Assembly: GCF_000524195.1 (NCBI RefSeq)
Contig: NW_020170409.1
Span: 70,261-134,260 of the forward strand
DNA: 64,000 nucleotides
Reading direction: 5' to 3'
Source: Echinococcus granulosus
Taxonomy: Eukaryota; Platyhelminthes; Cestoda; Cyclophyllidea; Taeniidae
The notes beneath the pieces were generated by a model. That model had not been told where the DNA came from, made no database searches, and saw nothing but the letters and a program-made list of their open reading frames with translations. Shown one piece after another: positions 8,823-19,800 of the stretch. The position numbers and the translations under genes were made by a program. Position 1 is the stretch's first letter. Every line of letters begins with the position of its first letter.

Positions 8823-11800
8823 ATTTCATAGTCACCATAGCCCAAGGGTTCCTCCTGGGGTTTGTCAATCTGCCCCGTGCATTTTACTTGTTTGTGATTA
8901 TCCTTGAGTTTAGACATAACTGTTTTTTCCTTATAATTTACGTTAATTTTGCATTGATGTTTACTTAAAACACTGCATTCTTCTTTATTCTTACGCCTAG
9001 AAAGCTAACAGCCAGCACTAAACGCAGTCACCATGATTGGGTGGGTGTAGCGCAGTGGGACTACAAGGTCTCAAGATGGTGATCACATGGATTTGCTTTT
9101 TGCCGTACTCATGTGATTTGCGTCTTTCCACCTGCCAGAACTGTCACAGTGTCTAACAAGTCGAATTGAACATTCATAAAGTGATGTGTGACTTTACAAG
9201 CAAAGTCTACTTAAACGATGATCTACTAGGCTGGAGTGAGGAGTCAAGTGTTAAGTTTAAGCCCTCGAAGTAACCGATGAAATAGCACTGTGTGGCATTT
9301 TCAGTCTCCGTGGTTTGTACTTACCCTTAGTGGCAAGGCCTTCTGGCCATCCCTAAAGACTCTCACCCCTTCTATCCGCTAGTAATAAATCATTTATTTA
9401 TATTAATACATTTTATCATGACCTCAAGAAAGGTTCAAGGTCATAGGGCACGTAAGTTTCCCCAAGGAAGACGAGGCGAATTAACCACAAACACCGCAAA
9501 TGATTCAGTTTATGATACAAGTGGGATAAATATAGCAGACTGCACAAGGAATGACTGAGATCGGGTCCTTGTATGAACCTAGTATCTTGTGAATTAATCA
9601 CCAAATCAAATTACAGCTGAGCTAATAAAAAATACATTTGAAGCATACCAACGTTGACAAAAGCAATCAGTATCAAAAATGAATACACAGGGGTGTGTCA
9701 AAGATAGGGTTGTGTGGAGCTTGAGATAGACAAATGGCTATATCATTTCGCCTACCTTTTTGATGATTATTTATGCTAATGCTGGCACTAGTGGACTGGT
9801 CGTATTTGAGTATTTTTAAAGTCAACTTTGAAATCATTATCTCTTGTCGATTTGTGGGCACATGTAACGCACTTCAAAGTTTCGTAGAGAAAAGGGATGC
9901 ATTTTTTTTGGTATTTCTAGTTTAAAGTATTCAATAAAAGGTAGAGAAACTGAAGCATAAATTCATAAGCGTGTGAATAAAGTCTTGAAACTATGTAAAG
10001 CAAGATATTTAACACCGATGCGGCGATGCAATGATGGTGAATATATGGAATGCACAGAAGACGATTACTTACTGCCGCATAGAAAAATCCAGGTACCGTC
10101 CTGTCCTGACAAATGGAGGAAGGGGAGATTTAGCAGACACAAAACACTCTGAAAGGTTCGCCTGATTCAGCGGCATCCATGTGAAGCCAGTGATGCACAA
10201 CTGCACGATATTGTAGTGCCGATCCCAGCCACTTCATTGGTTGCTCGGGTGACGAATCACATCTCGGGGATCAGTTGCGTGTACGTGCTTGCACATGCAC
10301 CTATTCACGATTGCAGAGAGATTGTGCAATTGTGACCTTTTTGCTTGCCTCTGTCACGAATGTCAGTTGCCTTCCTCCTTTTTCTCCCTCTAAAAAAAGA
10401 GGCTTTGCAAATTTTTCACATATTTCTTGGTGGCAGTAGTCATTTAACGGTTCAAACTGTCTGCCATCTTTGGTGACCAGCTTCGTCTGGGATAACTCAG
10501 AAACTCTCTCATCCTTCATTAAAATCTCGGCTTATGTTAGTTATCTGCTTCTGCTAGGTCTTCCTAATTGTAATTGTCTACGCCCCATCTTTTATTCTTC
10601 AAATGAAAAATAAAATTGTAATGAAACAGTCTGATCCAACTGAAGGAGTACAGTTTAGGATTGACTAGCCAATAGTCGTCCGGTCATCAAAGCCGATCCA
10701 AGTCTTTCGCACAAGGTACCCTTAGCAGAAGGTTAAATTTTGTGATAGATGGGTCTTCCATTGATAGATCATCTGTAAATATTTACACATTCGTAGTAAG
10801 CAGAAAAACGAGGCTCTCGGTTTTTCGGAAATAATAATCCCTTATGGTTCCAAGTGTAGAAGGCTTAAACAGAGTTGATTAGAGGCGGAATTGCATTTCA
10901 TGCAATTAAAAAGTCCCGAATTAGAAGTTAAACTAGTGCTCTGTCAGTCGATTTTGAAATCTTCACAATTTACAGACAATTGTGCCGTCAACCATGTAAT
11001 TGCCATCACGAAGTTGGCATTTTTATTGGCATTGCATAATTTTTAGGGCATTGTTGGGTCCCTTTACAAAGCTTATGCTCTGTAACGCCGGTGAGAAAAC
11101 CTAGTCATCTTCGTGTGGCGGCTCACTTCTGTGCCCACGGTGATGCCTTTACCGCTGCTGGTCTCGTTCGATCATTGGCTGGATGTTGAATAGGTCCCTG
11201 TATGGTTTACACTTTCACGAATACTTTAATATCTGCGGTATGTGTGCATATCTATCCGGAGAAAAGTTTGTACAATGTGTAATCAGGTGACATTAGCAGA
11301 AAACTGCTACTCTTGTTTTAGCCTCAAAATTGAGACTCGGTATATTTCAAAGGCGATGAACAAACATGGCACTGCTAGCCGTCAGGAGACTGCATTTTTA
11401 GACGTCACTACTTTTCACTTTCAGGATTTCTCGACCACAATCTATAATCTACCAACAGGTATGCCAAAAAGTAAAGAAACCTCCAGAATATACATACTTT
11501 CGGCGCTTTTTGCGATGATACGTGTACCCAAACCATTAAAATTGAACTTTGACCTTCCCACTCAGTTTTTGGTATTAATTAGGCGCATTTTAGTTGCAAA
11601 AAAGTGCCATTGAAATTAAATTATACGTGATGCAATTACGGCGCTCAAGAAGCACCAACTTATCGCAGAACGATTAAATGGTGTTTATTTATGTAATCAA
11701 CGCCTACGCAGCATATTAAAACCAATTGGAGAAAGGGTTTACGTTGATAGGGAGAATGTTTTTTTTTTCAATTTAACACGAATCAGACATGAATTGGAGG

Positions 11801-13090
11801 TGGAAAAGGGCTTGCCAAGCACCTGTGCTTCTGCTGCTGGTAATAGCGAAAGTTATGGACTCGACTACTTACAGTTTAAGCACATCACATTATTTTTTGT
11901 GGTTATGTAAATATTCCCTTTGGTCACGAGACTGTATGAAGCAATTTTACCGAGACTTCATAAAGTTCGAAACACTTAAAAGTGTTACGATTGGTTGTAC
12001 TTTAAAGCCTACCGCGTGACGACCTTCACGATAGGTCGCATAGGTCATGTGTGCTTTGTATTTCCTAACTTTCCTTTCTTAGTTGTAGTTTTTGGTAGGC
12101 TCCTTGATCCATTGACATATGAAGGGTGTGACTCGAGTGTTGCTTTCTTTGATTGAGTTTGTTACTTTTTCTAATGGCACTCTGCCGCATTTAGTGCTAG
12201 CCAAAATAAATCATTTTCACACCCTTCGCATCACATTTTCTACGTCTCAAAGTGGACTTGAATGGATGATGTGTTGTCAGCTGAGAGGTGTCGTTAATAC
12301 TACTTGAATTGTAAATTTTCTCGCTTTATTATCCAACGCATGTTATGCTCGGTTACTAGGGTGGCAGTCTCTATATTACAATGCCTCCCACAACAAGAGC
12401 CCCCTCTAAGCCCTTGTGAGTCATCATCATCATTTGAAACACCATATTTTGCTCTGGCTCATCATACAGACTAACATGCACGCATCGCCGGAGTCACAAG
12501 GCTCCGTTTTGCAAACAGCTAATAAATGACACCAAGTAAACACTTCTGAGAATGGGGGGTTTTATAGCTAAAATGAGTGATTTTTGAATGGGTATACCAG
12601 CTACTTGTACAGGCCAATGGGCTCCGGCTATTGCTGGTGTGTTTTGCAGCGAATGCCTTCTCGAAGTATTAAAAATACTATTTATAGCTAGATATTGGTG
12701 CTTTTTATTTTCAATGATGATAAGGCTTTATTACCAGAATTACGTATATAGACAAAAGAATGAAGCCAAGAAGGCCTCTAATTAAGAGATCACAGTGAAT
12801 CGCGAAGTTAATTTTCTCAGTTTTTTTCCCTCAATCCACTTCAAGGTAAATCGGATCATATCCGTAGCATTGATGAAAAAAATTGTACTGGTCGCTTAAG
12901 CCAAACCTTGACTCCTAATTTTATGATTTTCTACAAAAAGGCTCATTACCGTGGCGGTAGTACACGCAGTGGTAAGTGCCAAGCATCTCCTGTCACACGC
13001 CAACGGCCTACCCACCCACGCCGAGCCAAACGAGACGGCAGGCAACGATGATGGTGTGTGCATGCAGGCAACACCGAGCGGTTTTTTAAT
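8823..13090. other. Non-coding interval
   Basis: No gene can be supported. Scattered open frames of 60-123 codons (for example 11242-11613 + and 10301-10519 -) have no recognisable motif and no flanking exon structure. At 9046-9056 the sequence TAGCGCAGTGG fits the RNA polymerase III A-box consensus, hinting at a tRNA-derived SINE remnant, but I see no clear B box or tRNA fold. Confidence 0.4.
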
Positions 13091-13094
13091 AAAT

Positions 13095-14395
13095 TTGTGC
13101 CAAAAATAAAGCTACGTCAAAGTCTAACTCGCAGACATCGACTCGTACGCATTTGAAGACTTCAAGCAAAGTCCGATTCGATGATGCCAATCGCATTCGC
13201 TCTGTCAGTTCGACTGAGGCTGCCATCTCAGCAGTGCGGCAGCTAATTGAATGGTGCGAATGTTTCAATGATGGCTCTATGTCTATACATCAGTGACCAT
13301 CCTGAACGTGATGGTTCTGGTCTCAGGCCACAAATCGGTAGTCTTTCCAGTGAACGCTTACGGTGTCAGATGCCCGATCCTGTACTTCTGACTAACTCAA
13401 CCTGGCGCGAAATCGAGCAAGAAGCTAATCTTTCTGTAGGGACGCTAAGCATGACTGTTTTTACTTTCGGTAAGATACTCCACCCTGGGTATTGGGACAC
13501 CTTGCAACATCGATGATAGAGTGAAGGATCCCTTCCCAGGCTTCATAATTCTTCCTATTTTGAAGCTTTTTGGGTGCTTTTAAATTCCGAGCTAAGCGCG
13601 CGAATGTAGTAGAGGACAATTTTGAAGAAAAAGAACGCAGTTTTCATCCCCTTGAAGTGTGTCATTTGTGGTTTGAGACTTTAAGCCGTGTTAGACTCAA
13701 ACCCATCTAGCGAAAAGGCTGATTGAATAATCTACTATTAGCACCCCTTCCAGTGTCTAGGCCTCCACGTAAATTTCGTGCCTATAATTCTTTCCTTGCA
13801 ACAAATCAGAAAACAATTGTAAACGTTCCAAGAATTTGGGCATTATAAGTAAGATGAGGGTAATTTGAGTACTAACATAAAAAATGACCATCCTCAATCT
13901 GAGGATGGCACTATTTTTAGAACTTGAGCAGCAGCTGGAACGGTGCTGATGCCGAATCAGAACATCAAGCACCTGACCCGTGATGGTTGGTTTCCCTTAA
14001 ACTCTCGCGGTGATCGTATTGCCTGCCAACTCAGTGGCGAACAAATCAAACAGAGTGCAAGCAAAACCATTCATCTCTTGAAGTTTTGGTTTCGTAGGAT
14101 GATTATACCACGCCTCAGAATGAGAAAAATAAGCAAGGAAATTTTATTCCGCTACATTTCTGGTTCATTTTTTCTCAAATTTTCTTGTGAAAAAAATGCA
14201 AGTTGTAGCCACATCAGAATTGTTGCGAGTGTGCCTAATTTCAGAGTAAATCGCAATGCACATGCTCTTGTAACGCGACTCTCCTCCTCTAAGCCGCCAT
14301 CAATCGCTAATGTTTTGGGGATCACACAGCCTCACCACGGTGAGCGCTCACTAACCTTGGCTCCAAACACAATTTCATCTACGTTAGCTGCTTAA
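13095..14395 (+). pseudogene. Coding-like fragments, possible decayed or unrecognised spliced gene
   Basis: Several consecutive + strand open segments look protein-coding but sit in different frames. The first (about 13095-13275) includes KVRFDDANRIRSVSSTEAA and ends at TGA. The second (about 13268-13516) includes ERDGSGLRPQIGSLSSE and NSTWREIEQEANLS. The third (13943-14395, 150 codons) includes DGWFPLNSRGDRIACQLSGE and ends near ITQPHHGERSLTLAPN before TAA. The third may be two exons, with an acceptor TTTCAG near 14245. Overlapping frames at 13925-13990 (ELEQQLE and GADAESEHQAPDP) suggest frameshifts. I cannot place the family; it may be a real spliced gene that I cannot resolve, or a pseudogene. 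Confidence 0.25.
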
Positions 14396-16044
14396 TCTTC
14401 AAAAATGTGCATCCAGACGAATAATTTTTTGAAGCAGTCACGCACACATCAAGAAAGGCTCGTTTTCCATAGTAGGAGATTCACTGCGGTTCTCTTATAG
14501 ATGCAGTAGGAAAATGCACGCCATGCCCTACTGACATTCTGAGTAATACCGTGGACGTTATTTCAGGTTGCCCATAACTAAAAAGCCCTTTCTACACCAA
14601 AAATAGCTCCTTTATTCAGCCACCCCACCTTGGTCCTTTTACCGACCCAACTACGAATTTGCATACAATGCGTGAGTGGTCTTTAATGGCAATGCAAATT
14701 TCTCCGGTACGTCATTTGTTCCGCTCTCTGACGCAAATTTCGCGCACAGTCAGGTCAGTTTGGTTTTGCTACTGTTTAGAGCTTCCAACACTGAGACTTC
14801 ATTCAGTGGGTCAACCAAAACTTACAAGCTATTGATGCTGCTTTTAAACTTTCTAAAAGGTATTATCATTTCCAAATGGTATTTATAAGTTTAGTGGAAT
14901 CCAGATTCACATGACAGAAGATTGATCTTAAATGAAAGGCAAAATATTTGCAGATGATCGTAAACGATTCAGATGCATTGCCGAAAATTCTAATAGTCTC
15001 CATCGGGCACCAACGAAGTGAATCACGCTACCACTTACTGATTTAGCCCTTTAAAAATTGTCAACAAATTAGTCAACAAGGCGGAACTGAAGTGAAGAAT
15101 GCAGAAACTGCAACAAAAACTCAGCGCTGGTTAACTACTTCTTAGATTCATGTTACTGAACGAAATGACAGTAAAGGTAAGCCTCGTTGTCATGCACTGT
15201 CTGTTAAGTGCAGCAGCGTCACTCGCTTCATCCTCGTCAGCAGTAGCAAAAAGGGAACATCTCAAATGGTCAAGGAGGCAGGAGACCACGCTGCCTGTTT
15301 TTTATGACTTTGTTGATTGCGTGACCTTTTATTGACCTTCTGAAGGCAGGCGGGAGCAGGGGTGGTGTGGAGGAAGGAAAAGGAATAATTGGTTACCTTA
15401 TTGGGTGCCTTTGGTATGGGATTGCCTGTTCTAAGGAGAAATACCTCACAAGGAATGCGGTGTTGCCACCACCAGCAGTGGTGCATCTGAAGCCTGCTTA
15501 AGTCTGCATTTACACACAAGGTGACAGGAGTTGACTCCTCGTTTGAACGTCGACGGTCGTAGCAGTTCATTCCCCCTTTATCTGGATCCTAGCTACTAGA
15601 CGTGGGGATAGGCCATCGCTGTAAACTGCGAATCACAGAAGGTGATATCATGGCTTGAAAAATGTTCGTAAATTGACAAATGCGCAGGTTATGAGTTTTG
15701 TCACAGCAACGAACTTCTTTAATGGATTCAACACCAAAAAGCTACCAACCCCTTCAATTACTGCTTAACTTAATTTTATCGCCTGTTTGAGACTACCTAG
15801 TTCCCTCTTTTCTGCAAGGCAAGAAATATCAGAGCGATAACTGTAGTTACAACAGGAGGACTCCGCTGTAGGATGCCAATGCATCATCGCGAGTCATACG
15901 CCAACTCCTTTAGAGCGTTAAGAATGAGACAACAAGCGATCTGAAGGGCACAGCTCTTTTGATTTTACAAATATTAACAGAGCCCCGCTTCAATGTCGTG
16001 TAAAGAGTTTATTTATGGAGCTGCTAATCCCAATGTGGTAAGAT
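14396..16044. other. Non-coding interval
   Basis: No gene is supported. Short frames at 15150-15335 (+) and 15262-15570 (-) show no recognisable motif or exon signals. The region may contain an intron if the coding-like fragments on either side belong to one + strand gene. Confidence 0.3.
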
Positions 16045-16242
16045 CTAATAAGATCGAGTTCGATTTAACGCCTCAAACAACTGAGGACGCATGCGGACTT
16101 CAGAGGCAATATTCTCCTCCAAACTGAAGTTTTGTTCGCGGAATGCCCACTGAGCCAACAGCAGATGACTGATTGAATTAGAATGAATCAGTGGAAGTTG
16201 TGGGCGAACAAATCGACGATCATAGGCTTCGGGGCGCCTCAT
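16045..16242 (-). CDS. Small ORF (65 aa) with poly(A) signal, downstream of XPB
   Basis: I do not recognise this protein. A minus-strand frame opens at ATG (16240-16242) and runs to TAG (16045-16047). The composition is coding-like and basic (RRPEAYDRRFVRPQLPL near the N-terminus, RPQLFEALNRTRSY at the end). On the minus strand an AATAAA hexamer (16008-16013) lies about 32 nt after the stop, consistent with a real 3' end. It could be a small independent gene or the last exon of a larger one; no acceptor was firmly identified. It lies about 600 nt downstream of the XPB stop on the same strand. Confidence 0.35.
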   Translation of the reverse strand: MRRPEAYDRRFVRPQLPLIHSNSISHLLLAQWAFREQNFSLEENIASEVRMRPQLFEALNRTRSY

Positions 16243-16403
16243 GGACGAATGGATGAATCACTACTTCATAGAGCATTAACCGGCGATTTGTACTGGCATT
16301 TCTCAAGGATGAAGAAAGGAAGTAAAATCAGTGGTGTAAGTTGAGCAGCATGGGGTGTAGACTCGTCTAACTCGAATCAAATCTCACCGTACCTATCACA
16401 CTG

Positions 16404-16738
16404 ACTGACTGCCAAGCCTACTAGGACCCCGTGAATTTACAACCTTCAATGGATCGTTCAAGGTGAAGACTAAGGTAAGGTATCGCAACCTTGAATCCGA
16501 CTTTGACCGACTCGTACAACTTTCTAGACAGGTAATTGAGGATCCCGAACGAGATTTGACTCAATACCCATTATTTAAATATGTGCACTATTTAAAAATG
16601 AGTCAACCCCGACTTCCACACAAACTAACTGTGATTTCGATCATGCCATCTGTGCCTCTAAACCACAACTCTTCGACGCCCCCATTAGAGAACTATTTGC
16701 AGACATGTTTATCTCTGATACACACAAATGATTCATAA
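16404..16738 (+). CDS. Possible terminal exon of an unrecognised + strand gene
   Basis: A + strand frame runs about 110 codons to TAA at 16736-16738, without an obvious ATG at its start. It contains FTTFNGSFKVKTKVRYRNLE and SDFDRLVQLSRQVIEDPERD, which look like folded or helical protein rather than random sequence. It could be a 3' exon converging on the XPB gene (XPB stop at 16857). An internal CAG|GTAATT at about 16528-16536 could instead be a donor. No family is recognised. Confidence 0.25.
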
Positions 16739-16856
16739 ACCCATTTAAACCCAGCAACCCAAATTATTTTTTTCAGTTTAACCCCTCACTCTCCCATCGT
16801 GCAACCACAATATGTGATTCAAATGCGCATAATCTTATTTACATAACTGCAGAAAA

Positions 16857-19800
16857 TTACCGTCTGAATAGTCTGAACAGCGGGTGCCGCTCTTTCGCTT
16901 TTTCACGTCGAGCCGCAGCTGCTGATGAGGTATCCATGTAAATGGCATCATCAGCGCCCGAGATAGAGGCCATCTGTCCGGTCCGTCGCACAAATCCCGC
17001 GCCCCGTCCACCCTTCGCCGTGCGTCCACTACCAAATCCATCCGGATCTACTGGCAGTGTCTCCTCCATTGCGTCCTCGTCTGTGCTCGCTAGTACGCGA
17101 TGCAGTAACTCTGCTTGCTCTGCCTTTGTCCCCAGTCGCAAATTCTCCTTCTCCATTCCCGCAAGCCTGGTGATCACCTAAAAAGTGGAAAAAAGCACGT
17201 TAGCAGCGGGACGATCCAGTGCCCTGGGGAGAAAGGCTACCATTTCAGTGCATACAAACCTTGTACGCATAGCCCTGATTGACAAGAAATCGCTGTCGTT
17301 TGAGAGCGTACTGCATCTCCATGGTGTCCTGAGAGACAAGGGAGTAGAAGAAGGCGTTGTATGCCTCGGCGTCCATACCTCGTTTGGCACGGAGGATGCG
17401 ACCTAGACGCTGGGCCTCCTGTCTTCGACTGCCGCCATGCATGCTGATTTGGATGAGCACTGTGGCCTCCGGCAGGTCAAACGAGTTGTCTGCCACCTTG
17501 GAGACAAATATCGCCGGCACCTATACCGGGGTAGTTGGGAAGAAAAACCCACCTCATGATTAGTTGACCGTTAAAGATAGTCCTTGTAAGCTACTGTGGT
17601 AGATTGCCATTGTACACGAAACAAACCTTTTCGGTCTGCGGTAATTTGGCCACTACAATGGGATGTGGACCTTGCTCAAGGCATTTGTATAGTCAGTCTT
17701 CATCTCTTCTGTATGTTTAAAATGTACCTGCTTCTATGGTTACGCGCCTTGTAGAGCCAAGCTTTAACCTCAAGCGAATGTGCTAATGGGGAAAATTAGG
17801 CAGCATTTAACAATAAAAAGATCTTTACGAAGTTTGCACAACCTTCACCGAAGGAACATCAGACAATAATTATGGTTTTAAAACAAAAAATATGAGAAAA
17901 GACTACTTTTTCACTTTCAAAAGCTCGTTGGCTAGAAATACCAATAGAAATTATGCGAAAATTGGCATTAATTTCCCACTCAATGTATTTCTAATTAAGA
18001 CAGATTTTAAAGGTTCTGACCCCCAAATAAATGGAGGAAAAAATACGCACTCTGAAAACTCTTCAGCCTCTCTATTTTGTTATTAACCACTTCCAGAATA
18101 TTCCCACTGATGACACATGAAAAGCGATAATCGGTTTCAATATAACCATGAGGTAGAATCCTAATAAGTGGTGATGCTAGGCTTTACAGGTTGTAGATCA
18201 ATCGCGGCAAAGACAGCTAGTCCGAAAGCAAGCAGAGTGTCGATCCCAAACTTACATTCAGGTTGTACTGGAAGTTCTGCAGGATCTGCATTCTTTCGCT
18301 CTGACTAGTCGGGCCATAAAGGTACGGACGACCCATTTTCTTGGCATAGTACTTTAGCGCGAAGACATTGTCCGAAAAAACAATTATCTTGTCATTGCGC
18401 CTTTCATGGTACCTTATGAGGAATTCACAGGCGCGGAATTTGTTCGGGTTCATCACCGCCAACAACTGTTTTTTCATGCTCTTCATCTGCAAAATGATAA
18501 ACCATGAATCACTCTCACTATCAATCTATAAGTAGCAGGTTTTATTTCTGTTGCGAACCTGAAGGTACTCGCGGTAGAACTCAGAAGTCATGGGGCACCA
18601 CACCTCGGCGCATTGCACTTTGGCAATGAAGCCGCGTTTCTGCAGCTCCAACCAATTGGCCTCGTAGATTTTGGGCCCGATGAGGAAGTTGAGGTCGGTG
18701 ATTTTGTCGTCCTCGCGTACTAGAGTGGCGGTCAAACCCAGCTTGCAGTGCGCCTGCACCATAGTGAGAACACGACGAAACATCCTCGCTGGGATTGTGT
18801 GCACCTGACACAAGAGGTAAGTTTTTTGGGCAACGACTAAGAAGTAAGGGTCACAGGGGCCAATGTGTGTTTGGAAAGTGACTTGCTTAGTCTTGAACTT
18901 CAAAGGAATACCTTTTTAATAACAAGAATATAAAGAAAGTACAAACTTAACAAAACTGGTCTACTTCAAGAAAATTGCATCTATTTCTATGCGGTAAATT
19001 TCCTTCGTGACCCAACCCCACCACTCCTTAACATCATCACCAAAATGTCACATTATCGTCATTACATGATAATCATCCCCTTAAAACAATTGCTCATGAC
19101 CTTCATCGCCCGAGCAACCTAATAATAACTGTTGTAAACAAAATAGATCTCTTCGTAAAACAATTCGTGGATTTCTTTTCATCCCCGAGCAAGCCACAAT
19201 TGTGACAGGATTACAAATTTTAAAACACTTTGGGATCCTCAGAAGGTATTCTCTTCTAAAACTCCAGGGTTTTTTCACCTCACGTGATCATGGTTGGTGT
19301 ACGCACAACCATTTTTTGAGATTTGTAGCTGAATTGGAAAACAGGCAATTAATAAAAGGAACTGGAAGGAAATCAGGTAACTGAGGAAAAGAAAGCAAAA
19401 AATGTGAAGAGTAAGACTGGAGGAGATAAAATTAAAATGAACAAATAACGAGAATTGCCCACCTCATCCAGAACCATGAGGCCCCACTCCTGGCCCTTAA
19501 TCCATTCCATGAGACGCTCAGCCTCGTAGGAGCGCTTGCCGGAGAAGGCGATCATGGAGTAGGTGGAGATGCAGATGCACGTACTCGGTGAGGGACGGTC
19601 GCGCGCGTCAGAAGTGAATCGGAGAATTTGGCTGTCCTCCGCGGTAGACCAGAGCTTGAACTGGCTGCGCCACTGCTCGACCGCCACTCCACTCGTGCAC
19701 AGGCATAGTGTCGGCTTGCGCACCGTGCACGCCGCTGTCACACCCACCTGTACGACAGAGGGTAGTCAAGGCAAAAAACGGAAGAAAACTGAGGCTGAGT

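Noticed and set aside
10301..10519. 72-codon minus frame with a plausible protein-like composition
   Set aside because: No acceptor or donor that links to a second exon with confidence; family unknown.
11242..11613. 123-codon + strand ORF
   Set aside because: No recognisable motif, AT-rich codon use, no supporting exons nearby.
19463..19747. Isolated bacterial-like helicase ORF
   Set aside because: It is exon 2 of XPB, flanked by valid splice sites and continuous with exon 1.
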